From Myroides odoratus (GTDB taxonomy: Bacteria > Bacteroidota > Bacteroidia > Flavobacteriales > Flavobacteriaceae): a stretch of DNA of 64,000 nt. The notes under the pieces were generated by a model. The model was not told the DNA's origin and ran no database searches. It saw only the letters and a program-made list of their open reading frames with translations. How positions within the stretch are numbered: the first letter of the stretch is position 1; every line of letters begins with the position of its first letter. A program made the translations under genes and the position numbers. The stretch spans positions 231,695 to 295,694 of the forward strand of contig NZ_LROZ01000002.1 of the NCBI RefSeq assembly GCF_001549985.1, read 5' to 3'. Of the stretch, positions 18,357-27,078 are shown one piece after another.

Positions 18357-19814
18357 ATGACACAATCATTTAAAATACCATACAATCGTTTAATTCAGCT
18401 AGACAAAACGTCTACGACTCCTGTATATATGCAAATTGCCAATCAATTGAGCAATGCTATTCAGCGCAACATTATTCCGATTGATACAAAACTTCCTGGA
18501 AGCAGGAAATTAGCTGCACTTTTACAGGTCAACCGCAATACAATTATTGCTGCTTTTGATGAACTCATTACGCAAGGATGGCTCATGAGTCATCCCAACC
18601 AAGGGACGTTTGTTCAGCACAAAAAAAATCAGATTCAAACTAAATCCAACGCATTTCCTCCTACAACCGCTTATCCTTTTCAGGTTGACAATCGCTTAGA
18701 TTTAGCAGACCATCAACACAATTGCAACTATTTTTTTACTGATGGTACACCAGATATTCGATTGGGGTTACAGGAAGAATTAGCCGCCACTTTCAGTGCT
18801 AATCTCAAGCGAAAACAACATGTTACCTATTTTGACCCGTATACAAAAAAGGCAGATTTAGCCTTTAAAAAACAGGTTGTTAACTACCTCAATGTAACGC
18901 GTAACATTCAGGCAGCACCTGCCAATGTTCTAACAACTTCTAGTCCAACAACAGCGTTATACCTTTGTGCATCTTTACTCTTACAAGTAGGAGATCAAGT
19001 AGCCATTAGCGAATATGGATATTACGGCAGTCATGTTATTTTACAACATACAGGGGCTCAGTTACATCCTATCCCTATCCGTCAGGAAGGAATTGATTTA
19101 CACGCCTTAGAAAAACTATGTCAACAAAAACCTATTCGCCTCCTATACTTAACGGTCAATCACCACTATCCAACGACACAGTCCCTGGCTGTTCAACAGC
19201 GAGTAAAACTATTGCAATTGGCCCAACAGTATGATTTTATTTTACTAGAAGATGATGTTAATTTTGATTTTCACTACAACCATACCCCACCTCTTCCATT
19301 AGTAAGCAGTGATCGTAAAGGAAGGGTTATTTACCTCAGTTCGATTGGCAAAGCAATAGCTTCCGATTTCACCACAGGTTTACTCTTAGCTCCAGCAAAT
19401 CTAATTCAAGAATTAGAAAAGCACAAAGCCTTATTAGAAGAGAACAAAAACTATTTTACGACGCATACCTTAACTGAATTAATTGAAGAAGGTATTTTAT
19501 TTCGACACCAAGTAAAAGTCAATAAAATATATAAAGAAAGACGCGATTATTTTTGTAGTGTACTGACTCGCTTATTTGGAGATCGCATTCAATTTACTAT
19601 TCCCGAAGGTGATTTAGCAGTTTGGTTAACCTTTACGTATCCTGTCAATTTGATGCGAATTCGCGCATTATGTATGCTCAACAACCTCTATATTCCGACA
19701 ACCTTGTTGTATCAAAATAAAAAATTAACGGGAATTCGTTTGGGATTTGCCCATTTAAATCTGGAAGAAATAGACCATTGTTTGACTATTTTCCATCAAG
19801 CTTGTGTAGAGTAG
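18357..19814 (+). CDS. MocR/PdxR-type GntR-HTH and PLP-aminotransferase fusion regulator
   Basis: A 485-residue protein from the ATG at 18357; the frame is open 46 codons further up, but that part overlaps the previous gene and has no recognisable sequence. Domains: GntR winged helix (about 15-80, STTPVYMQIANQLSNAI ... LAALLQVNRNTIIAAFDEL), then a fold-type I aminotransferase domain with the nucleotide/PLP region FLLEDDVNFDF-like and the likely Schiff-base lysine in SSIGKAIASDF. MocR proteins usually sense PLP or amino-compounds and regulate neighbouring metabolic genes; no PLP synthesis gene is adjacent here, so its target is unclear. Confidence 0.9.
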   Translation: MTQSFKIPYNRLIQLDKTSTTPVYMQIANQLSNAIQRNIIPIDTKLPGSRKLAALLQVNRNTIIAAFDELITQGWLMSHPNQGTFVQHKKNQIQTKSNAFPPTTAYPFQVDNRLDLADHQHNCNYFFTDGTPDIRLGLQEELAATFSANLKRKQHVTYFDPYTKKADLAFKKQVVNYLNVTRNIQAAPANVLTTSSPTTALYLCASLLLQVGDQVAISEYGYYGSHVILQHTGAQLHPIPIRQEGIDLHALEKLCQQKPIRLLYLTVNHHYPTTQSLAVQQRVKLLQLAQQYDFILLEDDVNFDFHYNHTPPLPLVSSDRKGRVIYLSSIGKAIASDFTTGLLLAPANLIQELEKHKALLEENKNYFTTHTLTELIEEGILFRHQVKVNKIYKERRDYFCSVLTRLFGDRIQFTIPEGDLAVWLTFTYPVNLMRIRALCMLNNLYIPTTLLYQNKKLTGIRLGFAHLNLEEIDHCLTIFHQACVE

Positions 19815-19820
19815 GTTTTT

Positions 19821-19861
19821 GGGTTATGAGTTATGGGTTATGGGTTATGGGTTATGGGTTA
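19821..19861. repeat. Heptanucleotide tandem repeat GGGTTAT (about 6 copies)
   Basis: Six consecutive 7-bp units, all GGGTTAT except one GAGTTAT and a partial last unit, lying between the convergent MocR and dnaK genes, next to the dnaK terminator. The same heptad recurs in both orientations at 42246-42330. Confidence 0.9.
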
Positions 19862-19871
19862 AAATAAAAAA

Positions 19872-19896
19872 AACCGAGCCATTGGATGACTCGGTT
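19872..19896 (-). terminator. Intrinsic terminator of dnaK
   Basis: On the minus strand AACCGAG pairs with CTCGGTT, extended by CAT/ATG with one G-U pair, followed by a long T-run (the A-run at 19861-19873). Confidence 0.85.
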
Positions 19897-19929
19897 CTTC
19901 AATTATAACTATAAAAAACTTTAGGGTTC

Positions 19930-21840
19930 TTATTTTACTTCCTCGTACTCAACATCTTGAGGACCTTCAGCATCTCCACCTCCTTGGTTTCCACCTTGGT
20001 TAGGTTGACCGCCTTGTGCATCTCCTTGTTGAGCCTCAGCTTGTGCTTTATACATTTCTTCAGAAGCTGCTTTCCAAGCCTCATTGATTTTGTCTAAAGC
20101 TGGGGTAATTGTTGCAACGTCTTTTGTTTCGTATGCTTTTTTCAATTCCTCTAAAGCTCCTTCAATCGCAGTTTTATTTGCTGCTGATAACTTATCTCCA
20201 AATTCTTTCAATTGCTTGTCTGTTTGGAAAATCATAGCATCTGCCTCATTGATTTTATCTGCTGATTCTTTTGCTCTTTTATCTGCATCCGCATTTGCTT
20301 CTGCTTCTTTTTTCATTCTTTCGATTTCTTCTTCTGTCAATCCTGATGAAGCTTCAATACGAATATCATGTGATTTACCTGTTCCTTTATCTGTAGCAGA
20401 TACTTTGATAATTCCGTTCGCATCAATATCAAAAGTTACTTCAATTTGAGGCACACCTCTTTGTGCAGGTGGAATACCATCTAAGTGGAAACGACCAATT
20501 GTTTTGTTGTCGTTTGCCATCGGTCTTTCTCCTTGTAATACGTGGATTTCAACTGATGGTTGGTTATCTGCTGCAGTAGAGAATACTTGTGATTTTTTCG
20601 TTGGAATTGTCGTATTCGCTTCAATTAATTTTGTCATTACCCCACCCATTGTTTCAATACCTAATGAAAGTGGTGTAACGTCTAATAACAATACGTCTTT
20701 TACATCTCCTGTTAATACCCCACCTTGAATAGCAGCACCAATTGCTACTACCTCATCTGGATTTACTCCTTTGTGTGGTTTTTTACCGAAGAATTTCTCT
20801 ACTTCTTCTTGAATTCTTGGAATACGTGTTGAACCACCTACTAAGATTACCTCATCAATATCTGATTTAGATAATCCAGCATCTTTCAATGCTTTCTCAC
20901 AAGGAATCATAGAACGACGTACTAAATCATCAGACAATTGCTCAAATTTAGCTCTTGTCAACGTTTGCACTAAGTGTTTCGGTCCTGAAGCCGTTGCTGT
21001 AATATAAGGCAAGTTGATTTCTGTTTGTGTTGCAGAAGACAACTCTACTTTTGCTTTTTCAGCTGCTTCTTTTAAACGTTGTAATGCCATTGCATCTTTA
21101 CGTAAATCTACACCTTCAGCACTATTAAACTCTTCTGCTAACCAGTTGATGATTACGTTATCAAAGTCATCACCTCCTAAGTGTGTATCTCCATTTGTAG
21201 ATAATACTTCAAATACTCCATCTCCTAATTCTAGGATCGAAATATCAAATGTACCTCCTCCTAAATCGTATACTACTACTTTTTGATCTTTTCCTGTTTT
21301 GTCTAATCCGTAAGCTAATGCAGCAGCTGTAGGCTCATTAATAATACGTCTTACTTTTAATCCTGCAATTTCACCTGCTTCTTTTGTTGCTTGACGTTGT
21401 GCGTCATTAAAGTATGCTGGTACAGTAATTACAGCTTCTGTTACTTCTTGTCCTAAGAAATCCTCTGCTGTTTTCTTCATTTTTTGTAAAGTCATTGCAG
21501 AAATTTCTTGCGGTGTGTATAAACGTCCGTCAATATCAACGCGAGGTGTATCGTTATCTCCTTTTACTACGCTGTAAGGTACAGCTGCAATTTCATTTGG
21601 AATTTGGCTGAATTTCTCACCCATAAATCGCTTGATAGACGCTACCGTTTTTGTTGGGTTTGTTACTGCCTGACGTTTTGCAGGATCACCAACTTTAATT
21701 TCTCCTCCTTCAACAAATGCTACAACTGAAGGTGTTGTTCTTTTTCCTTCCGCATTCGTGATTACTACTGGCTCGTTACCTTCCATTACAGAAACACATG
21801 AGTTCGTAGTTCCTAAGTCAATACCAATTATTTTACTCAT
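19930..21840 (-). CDS. dnaK: Molecular chaperone DnaK (Hsp70)
   Basis: A 636-residue Hsp70 of normal length. The nucleotide-binding domain starts [18 protein letters not shown] and contains [18 protein letters not shown] and [12 protein letters not shown]; the substrate-binding domain begins after the [14 protein letters not shown] linker region, and the C-terminus is the usual disordered Gly/Gln-rich tail ending in [11 protein letters not shown]. It folds and disaggregates cytosolic proteins with DnaJ and GrpE, which are not adjacent here. A sigma-54-like element lies about 75 bases upstream. Confidence 0.98.
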   Translation of the reverse strand: MSKIIGIDLGTTNSCVSVMEGNEPVVITNAEGKRTTPSVVAFVEGGEIKVGDPAKRQAVTNPTKTVASIKRFMGEKFSQIPNEIAAVPYSVVKGDNDTPRVDIDGRLYTPQEISAMTLQKMKKTAEDFLGQEVTEAVITVPAYFNDAQRQATKEAGEIAGLKVRRIINEPTAAALAYGLDKTGKDQKVVVYDLGGGTFDISILELGDGVFEVLSTNGDTHLGGDDFDNVIINWLAEEFNSAEGVDLRKDAMALQRLKEAAEKAKVELSSATQTEINLPYITATASGPKHLVQTLTRAKFEQLSDDLVRRSMIPCEKALKDAGLSKSDIDEVILVGGSTRIPRIQEEVEKFFGKKPHKGVNPDEVVAIGAAIQGGVLTGDVKDVLLLDVTPLSLGIETMGGVMTKLIEANTTIPTKKSQVFSTAADNQPSVEIHVLQGERPMANDNKTIGRFHLDGIPPAQRGVPQIEVTFDIDANGIIKVSATDKGTGKSHDIRIEASSGLTEEEIERMKKEAEANADADKRAKESADKINEADAMIFQTDKQLKEFGDKLSAANKTAIEGALEELKKAYETKDVATITPALDKINEAWKAASEEMYKAQAEAQQGDAQGGQPNQGGNQGGGDAEGPQDVEYEEVK

Positions 21841-22244
21841 AATATGTTTATCGTTTATCTTTTATACTTAATTTTTCTTATTCGTTTTTTGAACCTCAGG
21901 CTCGCTTACTATTAGTCAATCTTTGTGCCAAGAACAATCTTTGCCATTTCTGACTCATTTTAGGCAAAAAAAAACATTACAGAATGTCACTTTGTCACTT
22001 AGTCCGTCATTCCGTTCCTATTCTCCTATCCTTTCGTCAGTTTTCATGACAACCAAAACCTTAGTATTCTTATCATTTAACCTAATACTTTTGTATATTC
22101 TTCAATTTCCCCTTCTTTTTCTCCTTATTTTATGGTGTATTCTCAGGTCTAAAACGTTAAACTTTGTATACGTTAAATCCCTTCCCTCTACTTGTGACTC
22201 CACAGTTTTTACTTATCTTCGTAACGATTAAATCATGCAACATT
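21841..22244. other. Divergent dnaK / serine dehydratase regulatory region
   Basis: A 404-base gene-free stretch. On the dnaK side it holds the sigma-54-like element (21915-21931). About 60 bases further out is a cluster of TGTCAC direct repeats (about 21985-21999) next to an ACATT/AATGT inverted repeat. On the serine dehydratase side I see no clear promoter. Confidence 0.5.
21915..21931 (-). promoter_or_regulatory. Sigma-54-like -24/-12 promoter candidate of dnaK
   Basis: On the minus strand TTGGCACAAAGATTGAC fits the -24/-12 pattern TTGGCAC-N5-TTGC except that the last conserved C is A. It lies about 75 bases upstream of the dnaK ATG. Confidence 0.4.
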
Positions 22245-23669
22245 ATGGAATGTATATCTGTTTTTGATATGCTCAAGATTGGCGTTGGACCTTCGAGCTC
22301 ACACACGTTAGGTCCTTGGAGAGCAGCAGAGCTTTTCTTGAAAGAACTGAAAGAGCGTCAACTATTTAACCAAGTACAAAATCTAACCGTAGATTTATAT
22401 GGTTCGCTTTCACTTACTGGCATTGGACATGCAACAGACTTAGCCGTTATGCTAGGACTGAGCGGTGCGGATCCAGAATATGTTCCTGTAGAAAATATCG
22501 GTGCCATTATTGCCGAAATCAACACGACAAAATCCCTCATTTTAGGGGCTGAGTTACCCATTACTTTTGATCCTAAGGTTCAAATTGTTTTCAATAAAAA
22601 CTTTTTGCCTTTCCATGCCAATGGAATGACCTTTACTGTCGAAACCCAAACAGGAGAAATCTATACCTCAACGTTTTACTCCATTGGTGGAGGGTTTGTT
22701 GTCAAAGAAGAAAGTGCTTCCAATGAGAAGAACGATGAAATTAAGGCTAGTTTTCCTTATCCTATTGACAAAGCAACTGAGCTTTTAGCGTATTGCAAAG
22801 AACAGAACATGACCGTTTCCCAATTGGTATATGAGAATGAAAAATCACTGCGCAGTGAGGATGAAATTCACCATGAATTGATGCGTGTTTGGCATACGAT
22901 GTTGGAGTGTATGTACATTGGTTGTCATACTGAAGGGGTTCTGCCTGGAGGATTAAATGTCCGCAGACGCGCATATGATTCCCATCAAAATCTAAAGAGC
23001 GATTTACCTTATTCCACTCCGCAAGAATGGTTGGGTACGATTCGCAAAACCAAGGTATATTTCCGCCAAATCCTAAAATGGGTCAGTTGCTTTGCACTGG
23101 CTGTAAATGAAGTCAATGCTTCGTTGGGACGTGTAGTGACTGCACCAACCAATGGAAGTGCAGGCGTGATTCCTGCTGTATTGATGTATTATTTGGTGAT
23201 TGAAAATCATAAAGCAGGAGAAAAAGAAATCAAACAATTTTTACTGGTTGCAGGAGAGATTGGTAGTATCTTCAAAAAAGGGGCGACTATTTCTGCAGCA
23301 ATGGGTGGTTGTCAGGCTGAAATTGGAGTTTCTAGTGCTATGGCTGCTGGTGCACTATGTGAATTGATGGGCGGTTGTCCAGAACAAGTGATGATGGCTG
23401 CTGAAATTGCAATGGAACATCATTTAGGCTTAACTTGTGATCCTATTGGTGGATTGGTTCAAATTCCATGTATTGAAAGAAATGCCATGGGAGCCATTAA
23501 AGCTATTAACGCGGCTGAACTTGCGCTAGATACGGACCCTAAAAATGCAAAAGTACCGTTGGATAAAGTAGTAAGCACCATGTGGGAAACAGCTAAAGAC
23601 ATGAATAACAAATACAAAGAAACTTCAGAAGGTGGATTGGCAGTAGCTGTAAACTTAGCGGATTGTTAA
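22245..23669 (+). CDS. sdaA: L-serine ammonia-lyase (L-serine dehydratase, iron-sulfur type)
   Basis: A 474-residue single-chain enzyme that deaminates L-serine to pyruvate. I choose the ATG at 22245 ([24 protein letters not shown]), since the SSSHT-GP motif must lie close to the N-terminus in this family; the frame is open 27 codons upstream without conserved sequence. The alpha domain contains the likely [4Fe-4S] cysteines in [22 protein letters not shown] and [11 protein letters not shown]. It is cytosolic and oxygen-sensitive by analogy. Single gene with a strong terminator. Confidence 0.95.
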   Translation: MECISVFDMLKIGVGPSSSHTLGPWRAAELFLKELKERQLFNQVQNLTVDLYGSLSLTGIGHATDLAVMLGLSGADPEYVPVENIGAIIAEINTTKSLILGAELPITFDPKVQIVFNKNFLPFHANGMTFTVETQTGEIYTSTFYSIGGGFVVKEESASNEKNDEIKASFPYPIDKATELLAYCKEQNMTVSQLVYENEKSLRSEDEIHHELMRVWHTMLECMYIGCHTEGVLPGGLNVRRRAYDSHQNLKSDLPYSTPQEWLGTIRKTKVYFRQILKWVSCFALAVNEVNASLGRVVTAPTNGSAGVIPAVLMYYLVIENHKAGEKEIKQFLLVAGEIGSIFKKGATISAAMGGCQAEIGVSSAMAAGALCELMGGCPEQVMMAAEIAMEHHLGLTCDPIGGLVQIPCIERNAMGAIKAINAAELALDTDPKNAKVPLDKVVSTMWETAKDMNNKYKETSEGGLAVAVNLADC

Positions 23670-23680
23670 TTTGGTTGACG

Positions 23681-23706
23681 GTTTATGACTTACTGTTTAT
23701 GACTTA
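23681..23706. repeat. 14-bp direct repeat GTTTATGACTTA
   Basis: Two near-identical 14-bp units (GTTTATGACTTACT and GTTTATGACTTAAA) just after the serine dehydratase stop and before its terminator. Each unit is itself two heptads, resembling the other intergenic heptad repeats of this window. Confidence 0.75.
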
Positions 23707-23713
23707 AAAAATA

Positions 23714-23745
23714 AAACCCGCTAATCTTTTGGTTAGCGGGTTTTT
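23714..23745. terminator. Bidirectional intrinsic terminator
   Basis: Stem AAAACCCGCTAA (23714-23725) with TTAGCGGGTTTT (23733-23744), between the convergent serine dehydratase and RDD genes. Confidence 0.9.
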
Positions 23746-23748
23746 ATA

Positions 23749-24546
23749 TTACAAATCCGAATGACTAGGTAAAACATACAACCTAGTTCCGTCTTCTTTT
23801 TGCATTTCAATTAATTGCCATTCTCCTGTCGGTTCTTTTTCTAAATAAGCTACAACTTGAACCGTTTTCTTTACTCCTATAACCTTTATCTCTAATAAGG
23901 CCTGACCATATCCATTTGTAACACTGATATTCCCTGTAGGAAACATCCCATAATTTACGACAGTTCCTATTTCACTAATCAAATATTCGTTTTGCTCTAT
24001 TTCTGTTATTGCCATTTTATAGGCCTCTGATTTTTTCATGGTACTTGCAATAATGATAAACAGCACAACACAAAACAGTACTATCCCACTTATTAATACT
24101 ACAATTCTTAGCTTTTTTGAGCCTTCTGAATGATTTTTCAATACAGCTGTTTTTGCAACCCTATCCCCTAATCTCTTCTTTTGCTTACTACTAGCTAAAA
24201 CAAAAAACTCAATTGGCCATACGATTAAAAAAAGATTGCGTACAACTAATCTGCCAAAAGAAGGAACTTGATCCTCATTCTCTTGATCACATACCTTAAT
24301 ATTCAAGATCCATTTACCAATACTCATTCCTTTATAGGTATCTTTTGCTAAATACAGCATACCTCCTAATAGTACAACAACAAATATAATCCCTACATTT
24401 ATACTGGATTCTTTCTCATTAAATAAACTATCACCTAGTAGTACAAAACTTAGTAGTATGATAAAGAAAGTGATTAAACTATGATCAATTAACAAAGCAA
24501 CAATTCGCCTTTTTCTACTCGATAGATTTACCAGAGAGTTTCTCAT
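23749..24546 (-). CDS. RDD-family membrane protein with C-terminal Coa1-like domain
   Basis: A 265-residue protein. The N-terminal half is an RDD domain with the Arg and Asp-Asp-like positions (RKRRIVALLIDHSL; GMSIGKWILNIKVCD) and about three membrane helices; a further helix at about residues 150-175 is followed by a soluble domain (NGYGQALLEIKVIGVKKTVQVVAYLEK...GEWQLIEMQ) that resembles Coa1-type (DUF1783) assembly-factor domains. RDD proteins include cation antiporters and proteins of unknown role. Single gene; function unknown. Confidence 0.75.
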   Translation of the reverse strand: MRNSLVNLSSRKRRIVALLIDHSLITFFIILLSFVLLGDSLFNEKESSINVGIIFVVVLLGGMLYLAKDTYKGMSIGKWILNIKVCDQENEDQVPSFGRLVVRNLFLIVWPIEFFVLASSKQKKRLGDRVAKTAVLKNHSEGSKKLRIVVLISGIVLFCVVLFIIIASTMKKSEAYKMAITEIEQNEYLISEIGTVVNYGMFPTGNISVTNGYGQALLEIKVIGVKKTVQVVAYLEKEPTGEWQLIEMQKEDGTRLYVLPSHSDL

Positions 24547-24785
24547 TTTATTTTATTTTTTTACCCAACACTTTTTTAAATTAAGTACAAACAAGAATAG
24601 CGATTAAACCAGTCGATCCTATTACCTACTATAAGATATCTTATTCCCTATTTACACCGTCCAAAGCTACGTTTTATTCTCAAAAACAGATTGATTCTTG
24701 TCATTTTTCCTGTGGTATTATACTTACTGATTAAAAAAACAAGTTTTCGTTGAACCACTAGTCAAAGTACCGAAATTTAAATTGA

Positions 24786-25214
24786 TTAAAACAAAGGTTT
24801 CTTTTTTAACTGTCTCAATTGAGCCATCGTTAAATGATCTTCTACCTCTCCTTTAATCATTATTTTATAGTCATCCGGCCCACCACATCGCCAATTGACT
24901 TCTATAATCGTATCTTTCTTATGAAAAGAGAAAACTAACTCTCCTTTTCTCTTAATTATCGTATCTCCGATTTCTAACAATTGATCATAATTAGCCAACC
25001 ATCTTGTCTCATCCTTACAATTACACTTTCTTCCTGTCTCTAAATGAATCCCTTCTGAATTCATATTATACGCACTTGTTGATGGCTTTTTTTCTAAAAT
25101 CTGCAAACATTCTACCGCTAAAACCAAATTTTTATTTGCCTCACAATCAACCTCTAAACAAGAAGACAATGAAAACAATAACATGATAACTCCAACTCTT
25201 TTTAAAATTCTCAT
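24786..25214 (-). CDS. Small cysteine-containing lipoprotein paired with the orphan Rhs tip
   Basis: A 142-residue lipoprotein: signal MRILKRVGVIMLLFSLSSC with lipobox cysteine at residue 19, then a hydrophilic domain with further cysteines (DCEANK, CLQIL, RKCNCKDE, WRCGGPDDY). I do not recognise a family. Its start overlaps the stop of the displaced Rhs tip as ATGA, so the two are translationally coupled. A position directly after an Rhs tip is where immunity genes sit in polymorphic toxin loci, so it is a candidate immunity or partner lipoprotein (inference). Confidence 0.65.
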   Translation of the reverse strand: MRILKRVGVIMLLFSLSSCLEVDCEANKNLVLAVECLQILEKKPSTSAYNMNSEGIHLETGRKCNCKDETRWLANYDQLLEIGDTIIKRKGELVFSFHKKDTIIEVNWRCGGPDDYKIMIKGEVEDHLTMAQLRQLKKKPLF

Positions 25215-25999
25215 TTAAACCAATTTTTAAATGTTTTTATACCATTACTTAATCTATAAACCTCTGATTTAGATCGAGTCAATCCTCCCCCTAATCCCAG
25301 TCCATAATTAATTGTAGTAGTTTTAACTCCTGTACTACTAATTATTCCATTTTCATTAGATGATTGAGTTCTAGACATTCCAACTGGCCCCAATTGCCCC
25401 GTCCATCCAGTATCATATCCTCCTAATCCATCTAAAAGATCCTCATTTCCTCCATAATTATCATAAAATCCTAAATTTCCTGTAGCAGCAAATCCTGGCT
25501 TTGTCAGTTCTAATCCAAAATCAAAATTACCTCCTATCACTAATGCTATATCCTCTTGTGTTGCAGCTATACTAATATTAAAACTCACTGAGAAAAAACC
25601 GCCACTTCCTCCAAATCCTCCCCCTAAACTCATAGCATCTGGAGCATATGCTCCATATTCTCCAGATGGAGTTGCATGAAAATAAGGATGTAACTTTTCT
25701 CTACTAACAAATGTAGACTCAACTACACCATCTGATCGTTCAGTTGAATAACCCTTTCCTGAATCTGCTCTAGAATAAGAAATTCCATCATTTTTATTAT
25801 CAACTGACCAAGAGCCATCCTCTCCTTTCTTTATTTTATGATCTCTAAACCAACCTGTTTTTATATTATTCTCTTTTGCCCAAGATTTAGCCTCACTTTT
25901 AGATTCAAACATTCCTGTTGGATCAATAAAATTAACAGGATTATTAAATCCATATCTATATGGAGTCCAACCAGGTGCTTGTTCCGCCAACGGGTCCAC
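25211..25999 (-). CDS. Orphan Rhs C-terminal tip (displaced end of an Rhs core protein)
   Basis: A 262-codon fragment beginning in the conserved end of an Rhs core: DPLAEQAPGWTPYRYGFNNP followed by VNFIDPTGM, which aligns with DPLAEKFPAWTPYHYVHNNP and MNLIDPTGM in the full-length Rhs protein at 27079-30888. A TAG stop lies two codons before the homology starts and no ATG is present (only GTG at 25999), so it is either a silent cassette awaiting recombination or translated from GTG. The tip after DPTGM (about 232 residues) is glycine-rich and beta-like (GGFFSVSFNISIAA; INYGLGLGGG), with no enzymatic motif I recognise. Confidence 0.65.
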   Translation of the reverse strand: MDPLAEQAPGWTPYRYGFNNPVNFIDPTGMFESKSEAKSWAKENNIKTGWFRDHKIKKGEDGSWSVDNKNDGISYSRADSGKGYSTERSDGVVESTFVSREKLHPYFHATPSGEYGAYAPDAMSLGGGFGGSGGFFSVSFNISIAATQEDIALVIGGNFDFGLELTKPGFAATGNLGFYDNYGGNEDLLDGLGGYDTGWTGQLGPVGMSRTQSSNENGIISSTGVKTTTINYGLGLGGGLTRSKSEVYRLSNGIKTFKNWFK

Positions 26000-26095
26000 A
26001 TTCTTCTACACCTACTCTCCTTTTTGTTTGAGTGAACTTAACCCTTTTTTCAAAGAGCAATTATTCCTATAAAAATAGGGCTTTATTTGATAAAA

Positions 26096-26381
26096 ATGAC
26101 TTTTTCAAACAGACTTAGCGACTCAACTAGCTATTCACAAAAACGTTTTGGGTAGATACGAACGCAACGAGGTTTTTCCTCTATTAATATTGCTCGTAAA
26201 ATTGCAGATATATTAGACGTTTTCTTAGATTACCTTACTGGTAAAGATGACGTGCGTATTGACAAAGACACCAGCATACACATTCTAGAATGTATCTAAG
26301 TTTTAAGAAACAGATAGCAATCACATCTTCTCTGTCATTGACGATTTTATCGCTAAACGAAAAATTCAATCGATTTTATAA
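26096..26381 (+). pseudogene. Broken XRE-family HTH transcriptional regulator
   Basis: Reading several frames in order gives MTFSNRLSD, then GRYERNEVFP, then INIARKIADILDVFLDYLTG and KDDVRIDK, then VIDDFIAKRKIQSIL before a stop at 26379-26381. This is the second half of a typical Bacteroidota XRE regulator (GRYERNE-PSI-IA-KIAD-L-V-LDYL-GK). At least two one-base frameshifts (between GRY and the start frame, and in CCT-CTATTAAT where one T is missing), a probable internal deletion in the HTH, and a stop at 26297-26299 break it. Confidence 0.8.
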
Positions 26382-26415
26382 ATAGAAAAAGCCCAGTACA
26401 CTGGACTTTTTCTAT
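26382..26415. terminator. Hairpin terminator shared by the XRE remnant and the Rhs operon
   Basis: ATAGAAAAAG...CTTTTTCTAT stem extended by CCAGT/ACTGG with one mismatch. It immediately follows the XRE remnant on the plus strand and lies about 70 bases past the last Rhs operon gene on the minus strand. Confidence 0.75.
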
Positions 26416-26420
26416 TTATC

Positions 26421-26445
26421 TACCACACGAAAAATTCGTGCGGTA
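26421..26445. repeat. Inverted repeat TACCACACGAA / TTCGTGCGGTA
   Basis: 11-bp arms with one mismatch and a 3-base loop, between the hairpin terminator and the lipoprotein gene stop. No T-run follows, so it may be a recombination or protein-binding site rather than a terminator. Confidence 0.6.
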
Positions 26446-26481
26446 TCAAGGTTTGTTATTATAGATTAACATTAGTAATAA

Positions 26482-27075
26482 CTAAAGGTTATATAAATAA
26501 AATAACACCTCCAAACCATCCTCTCCATTTTGTATTTTCTCCTGAAGTATTTCATAAAGTTCCTTTTCATATTTTGATAACTCTCCTTTACGTACTACAT
26601 TATTAATCTCATCAATTGCATAATCTCTGCCTTGAAGATAATAATCTAAAGCTATTTTGTAAAATCTATCTTCTCTTGTTAATTCTTTACTCTCATATTT
26701 CTGATCAATACGCTGTAAAATAACACTTGGATTCTTTGGGTCATCCTTGATCTCTATAAGACTTCTAAATAAATCAATCGCAAATGAATCTTGTTCTTTT
26801 AGGTTTCTAAATACAGATAAAGCATCCTCATATTTCTCTATTCTATATAAAATCTTTATTTTTTCTATTTTATAAAAATCATCATTACTAATATCTATCA
26901 ATTTATCAATATAATATAAAACAGAATCCTGTTTCTCTTGAGAATCAGCTTCTAAATTCCATTTTTCGTAACTCTCAATGTATTTATCTTCCATTTCTGA
27001 TGGTTTTTGGGTTTTAGGATTACTACAGTTGAAAGCAAGAAAAAATAGACTAATAAAAAGAAAAGTTTTTGTCAT
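26482..27075 (-). CDS. Helical lipoprotein following the Rhs tip (candidate immunity/partner)
   Basis: A 197-residue putative lipoprotein: MTKTFLFISLFFLAFNC with a cysteine at residue 17 (the lipobox is imperfect, Asn at -1), then entirely helical, charged sequence with TPR-like spacing (KYEDALSVFRNLKEQDS). No family recognised. It starts 3 bases after the Rhs stop and is extremely AT-rich: I counted 11 G/C in bases 26821-26880. Position and composition are those of an immunity gene in a polymorphic toxin cassette; the lipoprotein signal would place it in the envelope. Confidence 0.65.
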   Translation of the reverse strand: MTKTFLFISLFFLAFNCSNPKTQKPSEMEDKYIESYEKWNLEADSQEKQDSVLYYIDKLIDISNDDFYKIEKIKILYRIEKYEDALSVFRNLKEQDSFAIDLFRSLIEIKDDPKNPSVILQRIDQKYESKELTREDRFYKIALDYYLQGRDYAIDEINNVVRKGELSKYEKELYEILQEKIQNGEDGLEVLFYLYNL

Positions 27076-27078
27076 TAT

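Larger units (their letters stand above)
26000..26481. other. Junction region between the two Rhs tip cassettes
   Basis: A 482-base stretch without an intact gene. It holds the XRE regulator remnant (26096-26381), its hairpin terminator (26382-26415) and an 11-bp-arm inverted repeat (26421-26445). The rest is AT-rich without recognisable content. Confidence 0.6.

Noticed and set aside
20084..20449. 121-codon plus-strand open frame inside dnaK
   Set aside because: Antisense shadow of the conserved DnaK C-terminal part; no recognisable protein features.
21923..22231. 102-codon plus-strand frame in the dnaK/serine dehydratase gap
   Set aside because: It runs through the regulatory region and into the next gene's leader, with hydrophobic low-complexity translation; explained better as non-coding.
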